Shown: positions 11,358 to 23,993 of the stretch, one piece after another
How positions within the stretch are numbered: position 1 is the stretch's first letter
Layout of the letters: every line of letters begins with the position of its first letter
NCBI GenBank assembly: GCA_019914995.1
Contig: CM034133.1
Location: 6,200,001-6,264,000 of the forward strand
Direction: 5' to 3'
DNA from: Acanthochlamys bracteata
Lineage: Eukaryota; Streptophyta; Magnoliopsida; Pandanales; Velloziaceae
DNA: 64,000 nucleotides
Position numbers and translations under genes: made by a program
Notes under the pieces: generated by a model
The model's database searches: none
Told to the model about the DNA's origin: nothing
What the model saw: the letters and a program-made list of their open reading frames with translations, nothing else

Positions 11358-14300
11358 TGTAATACCCAAATTTTTGGTTAGGGCTGAAAGGGCTCTAATT
11401 AACCAAACCCAAATTCAATGGGCTTAATCTAAATGAATTTTTTTCCTTTACTTTCAAGAATTATCCACTTTACCTTCTCTGTTTCTTTTTTCCCTTTCCC
11501 TGTCGGTGCTTGCGCGGCTTCACTCCTGTGCGCGATCCTCCTCACGGGCGTGCGATCTTCCCTTCCGACACCTTTTTCTTCCTCCTCCCATCTTCGAAAT
11601 CTTTACCCTCCGCATTAGAATCGCTCGGGCGGGTCGAAGGCGACGATTGTGGCCGGGCGGTAGAAACCCGACATCTCGTCGAAGCTCTCCGCCGGCGATA
11701 GGGCTCTGTCAACTGCAATAAAATGTCTCCTCAGCTTTTTCAAACAAACTCAAGAGCTAGGACGTGTGATCGTCAGGCCGTTGCAGTCAATTAGTTCGAT
11801 TCCGGCCGTCAGTTTTTGATTGGAGCGTCGTTAACCTTTCCTTTGGACTCTGCCAATGTTGTTACGTGTCTAGATGCACGAGAACCACCTCTGGGCAGAA
11901 CCTGAGACTTTACCGGATTCAGCAAGCCAGCGGGCCCCCACGGCCGAGGTGAGTTGTAATCCCAAATTTTTGTCTTCTTTAAACTCATTATTGGATTAGC
12001 CTTTAATCCATTTAATCTTAGGTGTTGTTCGTGTTGAAAATCGGCTTAGTTTGTAATAGCTCAAGGTCGATTTGAATGTCAAAAGTCTCATTTGAGCAGG
12101 TGAGTCTTGTATTCCCCTAGTTTTAGCATTAGTTTAGTTTTTACTAGTTGATTGTCAATTTAGTGATTTATGATCGAATTTAAGATTCGATCACAATCTA
12201 ACACGGGATTTAAGTTAAGTTTAGAATTAGACGTGTGAATGAATTAAGATTGAATTATTATATATCACGTGACAATCGTGTTTGATTATGTAATAGGATT
12301 GTAAACGGATTCTTGAATCTCGTGATAAGGCTCGAGAGATTACTTATGGGATTGGATGATGGTATGGTCTTTCAGATGAGGATTACCGTGCCAATCTTTT
12401 TCTTCTTAGATGATCATTAGGTTTTCGACCGCAGGTAACATTCATTTTGATCCTCCAGCATATGTTCCCATTTCTATGCATATACGATTCTTCTTCATGT
12501 TGCATGATGTACAATGATGCATGTTTATTGTTTAGCTTGATAACATGTTTGATATTTTAATTATCTAATGTTATGTTTGGTGGCATCATTATTTGAGCAT
12601 GTTATTTTATATAATCTTGAAGGATTTTGTGAGATATTAATTATCATGTTGTGTTTGAATGGCATATGATTTATGCTAAATAAAAGTATGAAACTCGATC
12701 AGTTTTACAAGTATATGGATATAATAAATGTATTTCTGTACGAAATATATTTTTTATATTTTCGATACTCCGCTGTATGGAGGCAGACGAGTAAGTTATT
12801 GAGATCATGATTCTAGTGGGTATGGGAGGACGTTATCCACTTATGGCTATAGTATTAGATAGGTCCAGACACGTGAGAGCGATACCACGGCCCATCCGGA
12901 TCGATCAAATGGATGATGGTAGCATTGGTGGGGCGCAGATGGAGTGTGGACATCGACTGCTGGAGGAGGCATTGGATTGCAGATTAGATTCATTTTAAAT
13001 AGCCTGACTTTTTAAATGTTGTATTTTATTATGGATTTCAATTTGTTAAATACTATGTTAACAATTATTTTAATTATTAGCATATTGTGTTTTCTTTGAA
13101 TATGTCATTTAATATCTATTTATTTACTGCTTAATTAATTATTTACTTTATTCAGTTATCTATTTATTTGTGATTTTATATCCTTTACGAGGTTTTTATT
13201 TAAATACTTGATTTATTCATATAACTTCTTATTTATTTATTTATTATAAGGCTATTATATTTTTTTATTAAGTTTTAAGATTATATTAGGGGTGGCAATA
13301 TATGATCCGATCCGAGAACGCGATCCGAAATCGACCCACTTAAGCAGGGCTAGGATTAGAAAATTTGATTCGTATAAATATATGGGTTGGTTACGGTTGA
13401 ACGAATTAGATCCGGTTATTAAATGGCTCGATTCGAATTAACTCGAAATTGACCTACCAATCCGAATTATCATATTTTGAATAAATAGTATTTGATATAT
13501 TCTTTCCGTATATTAAAATATTGGCAATAAAATAATCGATAATAGTAATTTATAAATTATTAAATTATATAGTATTTATAATTAATTGTTATTTTTATAT
13601 TTTAGTAAAATAGTGTAAGATGCGAATTATAATATTATCGAAAGTATTACTATGTAGGTGTTTCTGTAATAATGAATTCGAATATCGTATAAAAGTTTTT
13701 AACAAAATTTTGTTAGATAAAGCTATTTTTATCAAAAGAATTTTCAAAATTATTAGTATATATTTTTAATCATAAAATTTCAGCTGTCAACATATTTTCA
13801 AAAAATAAAATAAAAATAATTTTTTTTGGATATTTTAAGGACCGATGAAGATACTAAAAAATGCATATTTTGACGGGTGTTCACTATATTTCGTCAGTAC
13901 GAACATCGTGCACTTTCATTACAATTAATTTTATAATTTCACTGAAGTTTAAAAATATAAAATATAAAATAAATAAATTTAATTATTAAATAGGTTGATT
14001 CGAATTTGATACTATTATTAATAGGTTGGGTTAGAGTTAGACAATTTTGACCCGTATACATTTATTAATTGGGTTGGAATTGAACGAATTTGATCCGATT
14101 ATTAAATAGGTTGACCCGAAAGCGACCCACGAATTCAAATTGCCACCCTTAGATTATATTTTCTTTGAAAATATTTTATCTTACTAAATCAATTTTGAAA
14201 CTATTAATTCTAGTTACACTATATAATTATTTATTTTGCATAGTGAATTACATATAGCCGAACTTTCCCTTCTTAAAACTGAGTCGGTATTGGACGATTC

Positions 14301-14883
14301 AGGACTTGGTATGGATGATCTTGATTCAATCCTTATATTATTGTACATGTAGAAAAATAAAAATTGAATATTAGGTAATATATTAGTAGCTTTAAATGGT
14401 GCATTCTGAGATTGGGTTCATTTTTTTGTCCTCCCCCAGATAGTTCGAAAACAGGTTGAGAAATAGCTGATAGGATTTCATCGTGCAAACCCATTCGTAA
14501 TGGTATTTAATTATTTCTAACATTTTTCATTTTGCATATAGAAGGCTCTATAATGTCGATAGATCTGTACTTTGGCTATGTGTTTTTAGTGCACCATTTA
14601 TTTGGTATTGTAATATTAACAGTGGATTTATATATTTTTGGTGATTTGAATCCTTTCTTGATTTAACTATTAGTGTGGCTTTTGTGTTATTACGGTAGGT
14701 GTTGGCCTCCCTGAGTTCTACAGTGGAGATAATGTTGAATTATTTTGTTTTTCGGCGTTTGATAAATTTTCAGTTGTATTGGATTGGCTTTAAGTAGGCT
14801 TACTGGACTGATCCGATCTGGATTTGATCTGGACTTGGCTTTTTGTGCAGTGCAGGTCACGATCCTAGGGTAGGGTCGTGACA
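11358..14883 (+). mobile_element. Solo LTR, large-LTR family, copy 2, carrying a MITE
   Basis: Begins TGTAATACCC and ends GGGTCGTGACA, with a perfect 5 bp target duplication ATATA (11353-11357 and 14884-14888). Without the MITE it is about 2.65 kb. It shares blocks with the other two solo LTRs, such as CTGAGTCGGTAT-GGACGATTCAGGACTT and CCTCCCCCAGATAG, but is clearly more diverged, so it is probably another subfamily. The first 500 bp contain pyrimidine-rich, GC-rich sequence like a transcription leader. There is no coding potential. Confidence 0.85.
13287..14151. mobile_element. hAT-type MITE or short non-autonomous hAT element
   Basis: Starts TAGGGGTGGCAAT and ends ATTGCCACCCTTA, near-perfect inverted ends. 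It is flanked by a perfect 8 bp duplication GATTATAT (13279-13286 and 14152-14159), the length typical of hAT elements. The subterminal parts contain repeated GATCCGATT/GACCCG words on both sides. The 865 bp have no open frame of note, so it needed a transposase from elsewhere. It lies inside the solo LTR and is therefore younger than that insertion. Confidence 0.9.
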
Positions 14884-15356
14884 ATATAGTAGTTGATTTG
14901 AGTCTGTCACGATTTTAATTCTTAGTTTGGGAAGTTACTTACGACTGTGAAAAACTTCAGTTGAACTCGAGCTTAAAGTGGTATGGTCTTACCGCAGTCA
15001 AGATCAAGCAGATTTTAGTTAAAATTTTGTAGACTATGCCATAGCACAATGCTTAATTTTATTCAAGTCTTAACAGCTATGAAGAATAGAACAGTTTTTG
15101 GAAGTTTCCATTTTGATCAGCTAAAATTTGCGTTTCTCAGTAAAAACTTTGGTACAAGAGTCGCTTTGAATTCCCTCGGTGTACGTGTTTCCATTTTCCT
15201 ACTGATAATTTGCAGAGTAGGTTTTCCTTATTCCTTCATGTGGTTTACTTCCTCCCAGTGTCGGATGTGGTAAGAGAAAAATAAAATGTCGGTAGTTACA
15301 TTTTCCTTATATTAACAATAATGCCCATCCGCTCTCAACATTCGTTGATACCCTTT
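14884..15356. other. 3' flank of the SWEET gene
   Basis: Spacer between the solo LTR and the SWEET stop codon. The 3' untranslated region of SWEET should lie in its right part (minus strand). I see no unambiguous polyadenylation signal and no other gene. A short open frame at 15049-15273 has no recognised features. Confidence 0.5.
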
Positions 15357-18158
15357 TTATTTCTCATCATGGTCAGTGGATGGATGAACGTCGTAGGGGC
15401 TCCATGAGAGGGACTTGACGAGCTTGATGAAGCTGTTCTGGCGGTTCAAGGTGGGTTTGGGTACGCTGGCTCCCTTGCTCAGATGCCTGTTGCCTTCTTT
15501 CTCTTTGTAGTCCAGCATCTTCAAAGAACCCACCAGGTGATGAGCAGAACCATCCTCCAACTCCTTTTCAGAATCTGCTGTTTTTGGTGTTGTTGGTGTT
15601 TTCCTTTTGTATATGACGTACAGGGTCAGCTGCGCCATACCCAAGACAAACCCAATTGCATTTGGAACCTGTAAATGACCCATCAAAATATATAGTGCCA
15701 TGCTATCTGTGTGATTAACTATAATGTTTTCTTGTTACTTTTGTACTCAACTAGATTTTAGTTATATCTCAGTTTGTGGTATGCACAATGCATTGAGTGC
15801 TGTTCATTGTTTTTAGCATCAGGTTTTAATGTTTCATATTTTTGGAGGTTACCATGATAAAGATGTCTTTGACAAGGAAGGAATAGACGCTCCAAGCCCC
15901 GCCATTAAGGAACAAAAAGAAGGTTAGGAAGAAAGGCATGAATTCCACGCTTTTTGTTCTCACCACCGTTCTCTGTCATCACATGCAGAAGTGAAACTCA
16001 TCATGGATTTCAGTTCTTTATCTGAAGCAAATCAAACTTCAAAATTGAAAGGAGTTAGAAGCAAAACTAAGAAATAGGTGATATGTGGTTTGACAAACTT
16101 CTCTAAGCATACTGATTCCTGTCTAGTTAGACAAGGTAGGAGCATTGCCAACTTGCATTAATTACTGTCAGTTTGGCAAGTATCGACAACGCACTTCCTA
16201 CTTAATTTGCACAAGGTAAGCAACGTGGATATGGCTTCTAGCCCATCCCTATCACCGACCATTAGCTAATAGCTATATTCATAATTTAGTATGTAATCTA
16301 GCATTTAGCTAATGTTTGAGCCCACGATGTGAATCTATAACCTCAGATAAACAAACAATTGTCCAGTTAATGCAGGAAAATGATATGTTGATTTGTTGCA
16401 GGGTTCCTTTTTTGTTCATCTAATCCGTTTGAGCAAGAAAGCTACACTACAACTATTACATGTCAGGATGGACTGACTACAGCACAACTATTACGGTCGG
16501 TATGGAATTAGCTAGACCATGTAGTTGAGCTGTGTGGATTTGGAAGAGGTGCGGTACTTCGCAAACTAAAAAGCAGACCAAATTAATTCTCTTATTCAAC
16601 TCGTCTAATAGCACTTTACAGATCAGGTATTTTATCAAATAAAATTTCAGTCAGTATCCAAGTGTCAAGTATCAAAAACCAAAAGTAATTTTAACCGAAG
16701 AAAAATCAAACTTTGAAACTTTTCAAACAATTTGCTGCTGAACAATTAGAGCGTTTTTATGTAGTATTAAACTCATTTGTTTAAAATGAGTTGTAAAAAA
16801 TGAGTTTAGAAATTTAAAAATAAGTTTTGTAAAAAATAAATTTTTATATTTGAAATTAAAATGAGTCTTAAGAGAAATCTTTAATTTTAAAAGTATAATA
16901 ATTTAATTTTTAGATTTATTTGTTTTGAAAGTCAGTTGAAATTAAAAAAAATTTTAATGACTTTATGATAAGTAAAACACACCCTTGGCTACAAGCAGTA
17001 AAGATAAAAACACGTGTTGGTTATCATCTCCACTAGACTAGATAAACCACTCACCATTGCAGCCAAGGGAGAAGCATACATGCCAACTGTAAGTGCAGCA
17101 CACAGTGATCCGACTACCAGTAACCTTGTCCCTCCGCGGACTGCCAACAATGTTACCAGTATCACTAATCCTAAGAATCCAAAGTTCAGCAGCGCCACCA
17201 ACTTTGTCGTCCTCATCTGAACATTAAACGACCATCAATTATAACAATCCCAAGACGCCTAAAAAGAGTGCCCTATTCTTCCCCCACACATATATATATA
17301 TAATTTATTTTAAGAATAATTTTTTTAAAACAGATAAATAAAAAATTTCAAATCTATTTCCTATTATTTAATATGAAAGATAATAGTAATAAAATTTTAG
17401 TTTAATCGAATCATAAATTTTATTTTATCACTTTTTAATTAGAATAATATAAAAGAAATTTTATTAAATTTTATTATTTATATAATTTGATTAAGAGTTT
17501 GGATGAAATTAATTTATATTGTAATTAAGTTAAATTTTTATCAGCATATTTTACATTTATTACTTTTCATATCTAAATATAAAAATTGAATTTAAATCTC
17601 TAGATAGAGAGATGTTCTTAAAAATAGTTTATATCCTCACGCGATATATATATATATACTCAAATTCTAATGATCTATTTGAACTCTAAGTGGCAGTACT
17701 TACTTTCTTGTCATGAGGAGCATAGATTAGGTAAAGAGTGACATAGATGGCCTGAAGCACGCTCCCGGCTCCGTTCACTGTGACAACTAGGAGCCCTCCG
17801 GGCTTTAATAAGCCATAGAATGTCCATAGAGAAGTGCTCAGCAACGTCGTCACGTAAGGAGTCCCTTTGAAACTCTCTGTTGATTTCTTCTTAACGACTC
17901 TCTTGAACGTCTTTCTAAAACATAAACACAGAAATAAGATAAAGAATAAACACTTAAGCACACAGAGTCATAGAACAAATTAGGTGAACTTACATGGGAG
18001 AAAGAAAGACCAGTATAGAAATCACATTCCCTGTAAATGGAAAACAAGAAACCATTCCTTAATACTTTAGCAGTACGTTGTATAATTAAGCAAAAGAGTG
18101 AAAGAGAAAAATAAAGCTACTGACCTATGATGCCGATGATGAAGCTTATTTCTGCCAT
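15357..18158 (-). CDS. SWEET bidirectional sugar transporter, six exons, probably clade IV (SWEET16/17-like)
   Basis: Passive sugar uniporter of the MtN3/saliva (SWEET) family. Exons on the minus strand: 18158-18125, 18030-17994, 17914-17704, 17216-17055, 15972-15853 and 15668-15357. All introns are GT-AG and the joined frame is open for 291 residues, a normal length. The start is the first ATG after a TATA box. Seven membrane segments fall at about 6-22, 44-60, 65-90, 99-119, 126-145, 159-181 and 184-207, in two three-helix repeats joined by helix 4. Four PQ-loop prolines are present (P23, P43, P144, P161), as is the Asn pair lining the sugar pocket (N71, N191). The tail from 208 is hydrophilic. 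The start (MAEISFIIG) and the LLSTSLWTFYG phrase resemble clade IV members, which sit in the tonoplast and move fructose or glucose. Clade and substrate are inferences; the family call is firm. Confidence 0.95.
16745..16985. mobile_element. Possible MITE in SWEET intron 4
   Basis: An AT-rich block whose left edge (GCGTTTTTATGTAGTATTAA) loosely mirrors the reverse complement of its right edge (GGGTGTGTTTTACTTATC). It accounts for part of the length of the 1,082 bp intron. The ends are imperfect and I cannot define a target duplication, so this is tentative. Intron 3 (17285-17650) holds a similar AT-rich block. Confidence 0.3.
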
Positions 18159-18267
18159 GGAGAATGCAACACTAAGCGTATTTAAAAGCAGACGGAGCGG
18201 AAGAATATGATGAAAGAATGGACCAACTATGAATGAAGATAAGTTTGTTGGGCTTTGCGTAGGTGGT

Positions 18268-18277
18268 GTATATAGTA
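18268..18277 (-). promoter_or_regulatory. TATA box of the SWEET gene
   Basis: ACTATATACA on the minus strand, about 110 bases upstream of the SWEET start codon. This would give a 5' untranslated region of roughly 80 bases, normal for a plant gene. No other TATA-like word is as well placed. Confidence 0.55.
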
Positions 18278-19994
18278 CTACGACAGAAGGATTGTTGCTT
18301 TCGCAATATAAATAGCGAATTTTTGCAACATATGCAATAGTGTCTTTATTTATTTTGAAGTAAACTTGAATTTTAAGAATTAAATAAATTAAAATAAAAA
18401 ATATAAAAACTAAATTTTATTTTATAGTATATTAAGTTTTAAATTAAATTTTTAAAAAAATTTATGATAAAACAATTATTTTAAATTATTTATTATTTTA
18501 TATTAAAAATAAATTTAAAAAATAAAATTTGTAATATAAAACAATACGCTCTCAAAGTATTTATGACTCACATAATTCATGCATATTTTGATAGTATCCG
18601 GTCACCTTCACACGTCGCTGTCAGCTGCATCACCAAGTGTTTGCCAAGGACCACATCTTCGTCACCAAACTTGGCTAAGTGAAAGTTTGCGTGGAGATTT
18701 TTGGTTGTTCTTGAACGGAGATCTGTGTGACTTGGCTTCGATTCTAGTCTTGATATAATTGAACAATTAACTCTTTCTGCAATAAAAGCCAAAACAAAAT
18801 AAAAAAGCAGATACATGATGGATATGTGTTTGTGACCAGAAGAATCAGGATATGTATGTACGGGTCTGTAAATAAAGCTTGCCTAACTTTGTTTGTTTCG
18901 AGCTACTGGAAAGAGCTAGATATATAATGTGTCATTAAGTAGATGCGCTAGTGTTGTCGATAGTTATCGTTTTGCAGTACATTCCATAGACTGTGGTCGG
19001 TAATTTTCAAAAGTTAAAAATGATTTGGGTTGATCATGGTAACTTCGTTGGCTTACGTAGAAATGCATTATCAGCTAATATATGTTGTTAAGATTGATGA
19101 TTGATATTTACTGTTAACTTATGTTGGATGATCAACCAAATTTTACGTAGGTTGGAGATGCCTCTAAGATATTCCAAGCTATCAAATTAACATTTGTTGG
19201 AGTCGCGCATACTTCCAAAAAACTTGGCATTAATTTAAGGACGCAAAAGTTATAATTACTCCATTCTGGAGACGCAGCACCAACCAGTAGTTTCCAATGC
19301 AGTAGTTAATATCGTTCGATAACTTCCAACATAAGCGAGATCAAGAGCGTCTAGAACATGAAATAGTTGCATAATTTCGAATGTCAAATAAAATGCTACG
19401 TAGTCTCTCTTGTCCTCTAAGACATAGCATAGACTATTATCTGAAGCCAAATTCCTTAAATCGACTAACTTGATTTAGACAATAAAATACAAATTCATAA
19501 TAAAAGATTCCACAAAAATTTTGTCAATCCTAATATTAAGAGAATAATCAAATATGGAATAAATATGTCCCAATAGCATATATTTATAAGACATTTGGAT
19601 CAATGTTTGCATCAGTAATTCGTTTAAGTTACAAATTTCATATTTTAATATAGTATTGAAGTTTGCCGGTTAGATATTCTTTGAGTTCGAATAAATGTGA
19701 ATTGAATTCGGCCAAGCTACTTTTATAACATTTATCTTATTGTTTAATTGTGCCATAACTCAAGCATATTGTTTCGCCATATAAATTTACAAGTAAATAA
19801 TTGAATAAATGTTAAAGTATGTGAGAGAGTATTACCAAAATAAATACATATGCAACTAATATTTCTCTATATTGCTATAGAAATTATTCGAATAATCTTT
19901 TTATCATCAATTGATTTAAAATCGCTAGTTAGACTATTTAGCACTAACATGCATCCAATTTGTGATTATTGCTAACTGTGAGAGGGCATTGTAT
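18278..19994. other. Upstream intergenic region of SWEET
   Basis: No gene is recognised. 18345-18545 is a very AT-rich tract. Short open frames at 18577-18816 and 19256-19450 (both minus) have no known motif. Regulatory sites of SWEET beyond the TATA box may lie here but I cannot identify them by eye. Confidence 0.4.
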
Positions 19995-22290
19995 GCGCAC
20001 ATTGCGCACATCAATATGATACGTCAGATCAAAATCTAACGATCTATAATCGTGCTTCCCTCACACAATTATGGGTGCACTGTTGAAAGGCACGCTTATC
20101 ATTTTGCATACCCTTCAATAGTGCTCCTATGAGTTTCTTCTTTTTTAATTCTTTTCTTTTCTTTTCTTTCCTCCTCGTTCCACTTCCAAGCCTCCAATCC
20201 TGCGAACAATGCTTCCAAACCAACGATCCTCGACCTCCGGCAAAATTCTTAATCCCAATGTCGCCTCCTTCCTTCTCCCTCCTTCAATTTCTTTCGAAAT
20301 TACTCCTCGCAGCCGTCTCCTTCAAAATAGATAAATTGTTCTCCTCTCGTCCTTTTTATATTTTATTTCTCGTCATCAATTTTGCAATTGCACTCGGAGC
20401 ATCTTACCGTCTGCCTTGAAATCAAGCCTTAATCAACTACCTACTTGCTAGGACTATGATTTGTTGATAGATTTTACTAATATTTTTATTTTATCTATTA
20501 CTTTTTTGTATTTGGTGATGAGATAGATTTTGGTGGTTTGAATTTTTCGGTATGCATACATGATCATTTTTAGCTTGTAGATTTACTCATTGTCTTGTGC
20601 TAAGAAATTTGCAATTCTATTTTTTAATGCTTAATTTGTAAGGGTGTCTAGTTAATCTGCTTAAGGTAGATACTACAGTATGTAGTACAGTATTGTAAAT
20701 GAACATTGTGTTTTTCATTTGCAAATAGTGTTGGTTATGTGAATACAATTAGATGGATTGATCCTATTATATTTACTTGGCTACTACATCCATGTTGTGG
20801 CCTACTTTTGTTTAGTAGGGACGTAAGGATTTTATAGCAGTTTAGATAAATCTGGCATTAATTTTGATTCAATGGTGAGTCGTGTCATTAAAGAATAACG
20901 TTTCTATAATAATTGACTAGAAATTCATTGGAGTTATGTTGAATCTGAAGCATGTCTTGTTAGCATAATTTTGATAAGAGAACTGGATGAAAGGAACTTA
21001 GAAAGCTTTTTTTAGATTTGGCATTGATGCAGGTTACATGATGGTACAATCTTGAGTTTGGAGCTGGAAATCTTGTGAGAGTTTGGTTGTTATTTCTATC
21101 ATTTACCTTCATATTTGCTATCTCCACCCAGTCTTATATGATCACTTTATGATTTTTAAAGTTAAATATATTGCCATTTTTATTATTCAAATTTTGATTG
21201 TTTTGGAGTTGTTAGCATTCCAAAAGCCGGACTTATAATCTCAAAGTGACTTGATCACTAGATTAATATCTAATGATATCCTTATGCTTTGCAGACTGAT
21301 TTGAGAGGCGAAGTGTTAGAATGCTCTGTCTTGGAGCCTCTTATTTAAGTTGTGTGCACATGAAGTTAAAGCTGTAGTTCAGAGCTCTACAAATAGCATC
21401 ATTGTTTCACAGTACATATTTATTTAGACAGAGCAATTTAGGAAACTAGTACATGAATTTACTCTTGTAAACAGATTTATTATTAGGGTTTTTATTTGTG
21501 GAACTAGAGATGAATCCTCGAGACTCTGCAATTGTTTAATTCACTCAGTATTAGATACAAGAATGCGATAATTATAGAACGTGAATATAATGTGAAAGTG
21601 TTGTGAATGTAATGTGAAAGTGTTGAAAAAATATTGTGTAATGAATTTTTGTTATGAGTGGAAGGTAAAGCTTGTCGTGAATTCTTGGAACCGCCTCTTG
21701 TGAATTTATGTTATGACGTTAGTATGATGAGGAGCGCGAACAGCTCTTCAAAGTTGGGAATACCCTTCATTGATGAGAACAACAGCTCACCTAAGCTTGG
21801 AAAGATCATATGCTTGTTATTGAATTCTTTCCTTCTTGCCATTGCTTTCAACTCCTAGCTTAGAAGATTGTAGGAAACTTAGAAGGAGGAGAAAAGAAAT
21901 AAACAGTTACGGGATCTAAGTTAAAAAGTAGAGAAAGAAAGAATTTGGAGCTTATGGCAGTAGGATATTCAAATTTTAAGAAAAATTCAAGGAAGGAGAA
22001 CAAAAGATGAGCCATTGGGTAGAAATTTCGCTTGAGCTCAAGTATGGTCGGCTCGCGAGCGGCGATCACGAGAACTGTGGATAGGGAGCGGGATGAGAGG
22101 AAGAAGGAAAGAAGAAAAAAAAAAAAGAACAATAAAGAAACTTATAGGAGCATTGTTAAAATGTGTGGGAGCGAATGATAAGCGTACCCTTCAATAGTGC
22201 GCTCGTAAATGTATGATGGAAGCGCAATGGTGGACCTTTTTCAGATCTGGATTCGAAGATCCATAATTGATGTGCTCGATGTACGCGGGC
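19995..22290. mobile_element. Mutator-like (MULE) element D, non-autonomous
   Basis: The two ends are inverted copies of each other. The left end (19995 to about 20165) has GCGCACATC-AAT-TG, later CACGCTTATCATT and AGTGCTCCTAT. The right end (about 22118-22290) carries the reverse complements in the same order. Inside each end lies a pyrimidine-rich stretch reading away from the terminus, like a leader. TIRs of 150 bp or more and GC-rich termini suit MULEs. No transposase is inside. The right end abuts an (AC)n(AT)n tract. The target duplication is not clear. Confidence 0.65.
21658..21858 (+). CDS. Unrecognised open frame inside MULE D, possible captured fragment
   Basis: A 66-residue open frame preceded by AT-rich sequence and ending at a stop just before the right terminal repeat. 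It is mostly polar at first (LCYDVSMMRSANSSSK) and hydrophobic at the end. I do not recognise it. Its position between terminal inverted repeats, next to sequence looking like introns and untranslated regions, is what one expects of a gene fragment picked up by a MULE. It may equally be chance; its codons show no clear bias. Confidence 0.2.
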   Translation: MEGKACREFLEPPLVNLCYDVSMMRSANSSSKLGIPFIDENNSSPKLGKIICLLLNSFLLAIAFNS

Positions 22291-22296
22291 GCGTGC

Positions 22297-22299
22297 GCG

Positions 22300-22337
<38 letters not shown>
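22297..22337. repeat. (AC)n(AT)n microsatellite
   Basis: Alternating GC/AC then AC then AT dinucleotides at the junction between MULE D and the viral insertion. Confidence 0.95.
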
Positions 22338-22376
22338 AATATAATTTTACGTACTCTAAGTATATTACAATAATCA

Positions 22377-22432
22377 GAGTAAGTGTATCTATAGTGTGTC
22401 TACTTCTGTAGCATAAAACATCTACAAGAATC
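22377..22432 (+). repeat. Short viral segment, inverted duplicate of 26548-26603
   Basis: GTGTCTACTTCTGTAGCAT and the following CATCTACAAGAATCTGAATGG recur in opposite orientation just upstream of the movement-protein frame. After TGAATGG the two copies differ completely, so this marks a recombination joint. Confidence 0.7.
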
Positions 22433-22439
22433 TGAATGG

Positions 22440-23130
22440 TCCTAAAAATTTTTTTAGATAACAAGATAATTGTATCTAAAAAGGAAATGCAATTATTTAA
22501 GTAAAAAATTGAACTTTTTAGGTGTAATAATTGGAAAGGGATATATTGAACTCCAACCACATATTACCTAGAAAATTCAGGAATTTCCTGATAGACTTGA
22601 CACTCTTAAAAATTTACAGATGTACTTAGGATTGTTAAATTATACTCGACCTTTTATTCCTAACCTAAATAGGTATATAGGACCTTTGTACAACAAAACA
22701 AAGGTAAATGGTAAGAGAAAGTTTAACCATCAGGATGAACTCTTGGTAAGAAAGGTAAAAGAGCTTGTTAAAGCTTTACCACCTTTAAATTTACCATTAG
22801 ACAGTGATTATTTAATCATTGAAACTGATGGGTCAAAATAGGGATGGGGAGTGATTTTGCTCTCTATTACGAGGATGTGGTTCGTGTAACAATGTATTCA
22901 CCCGTAAAATAGTACAAGGGATTTCATAGTCTAGCTTCTGCCTTAGATAGTGCTAGAAGAATTCTAGGATGTAATTACTATCACATAGCCTAAGATAGTC
23001 AATGTCAAGTTCTTCTTCTATTAGCAATCCAGATAATCCTGTTATACAGTATGGAATTGCTCACCGAGGAGAAAAAATTATTTCTGTGATCACTGTTTAG
23101 AAACTCGTGAGCAGGTTGAACGAGTTAACA
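22440..23130 (+). pseudogene. Caulimovirid reverse transcriptase (C-terminal part) and RNase H remnant
   Basis: End of the pol polyprotein. It starts after the catalytic YxDD region with a KKEMQLF and GVIIGKGYIEL block, then GLLNYTRPFIPNL, the highly conserved connection in caulimovirid and Ty3 polymerases. RNase H begins at about 22815 with IETDGS followed by a stop and GWG; that Asp is one of the metal-binding residues. More stops and frame changes follow, up to a CDHC-like cysteine pair near 23090. The polymerase catalytic half is absent. Confidence 0.75.
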
Positions 23131-23993
23131 GACATTCAAATGCTTTAGAAAAAGAGGAAGTCGAGCCTTTAACGATTATATCTAATCTTGAAGCACAAAT
23201 ACAGAAAATGAAGTTGCAAGTATTTTCTCCTAACTCAACTTTTGTTATTGATCAACAACAAACAGATTTATGGCTTTATCCCAAAAAGTCTGTAAAAATG
23301 GTTGTCGTCCAAACCACGGCAAAAAGTATAGGGTCCGTACTTAATCTGATGGAAAACACATTAACTAGCCTTGCTGACGGTGCAGATAAAGGCTCATCAA
23401 ATCCGTAATGGCTGATAATTTGCCAAAAATGATAACTAGTGCTACATACCACTCTAGCCCGACTATGTACGGCGTCGGTAAAGGCACATCAAGTCCGTTA
23501 TTGGTTGATCACTTACCAAAAGTGATAATGGAAGTTCAAACTTTTACTTCTAACCCTTTTACCAGTTTTGTAGGACCAGATCCAGTAGGTCATGGGCAAA
23601 AAGATTCAGAGACTAGTAGTTCAGAAATAACTAAAAGCCAACAGAGAAGACAAAAGAGACAAAAGGCAAAATAATCTTTTAAAGACGATATTTTGTAAAT
23701 TGTCCAGTTGATGCTAAACGAATTTATTAAAATTCCTATCCCATCAACTAGCACTAATAAAGATGACGTCTCAACCTCCGAAGAAGACACATTCTCCACC
23801 CAGCATGAAAAGCAGGAAGAGGATAAAGAAGAAGATTAGAAGGAATCTCTTTTCTAAAAAGGAAAAGGATTTCAAGCGACGTGGAACACGCGCAAACCAT
23901 AAGTTGCGCAAGTTGTCTAAACAAAGTTTAAAGGTCTTGAGTTATGAGATTTTGTTAACCTTACTAGAGTTAGCAGAATCGAGTATGAGAGTC
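23130..23993 (+). pseudogene. Caulimovirid frame of unknown function
   Basis: Three open stretches (23208-23408, 23408-23674, 23763-23999) in changing frames after RNase H. They are rich in Lys, Ser and Thr; the last is strongly basic with a predicted helical Lys/Arg run. Between RNase H and the promoter, some caulimovirids encode a translation transactivator or inclusion-body protein, but I see no diagnostic motif and leave the function open. Confidence 0.4.

Noticed and set aside
16989-17216. 75-residue stand-alone minus frame with membrane segments
   Set aside because: It is exon 4 of the SWEET gene read on into intron 4; the donor GTGAGT follows residue 54.
22156-22560. 134-residue minus-strand frame with Ile/Tyr and Cys/Val runs
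   Set aside because: The runs are translations of the (AC)n(AT)n microsatellite, and the frame spans two unrelated elements.
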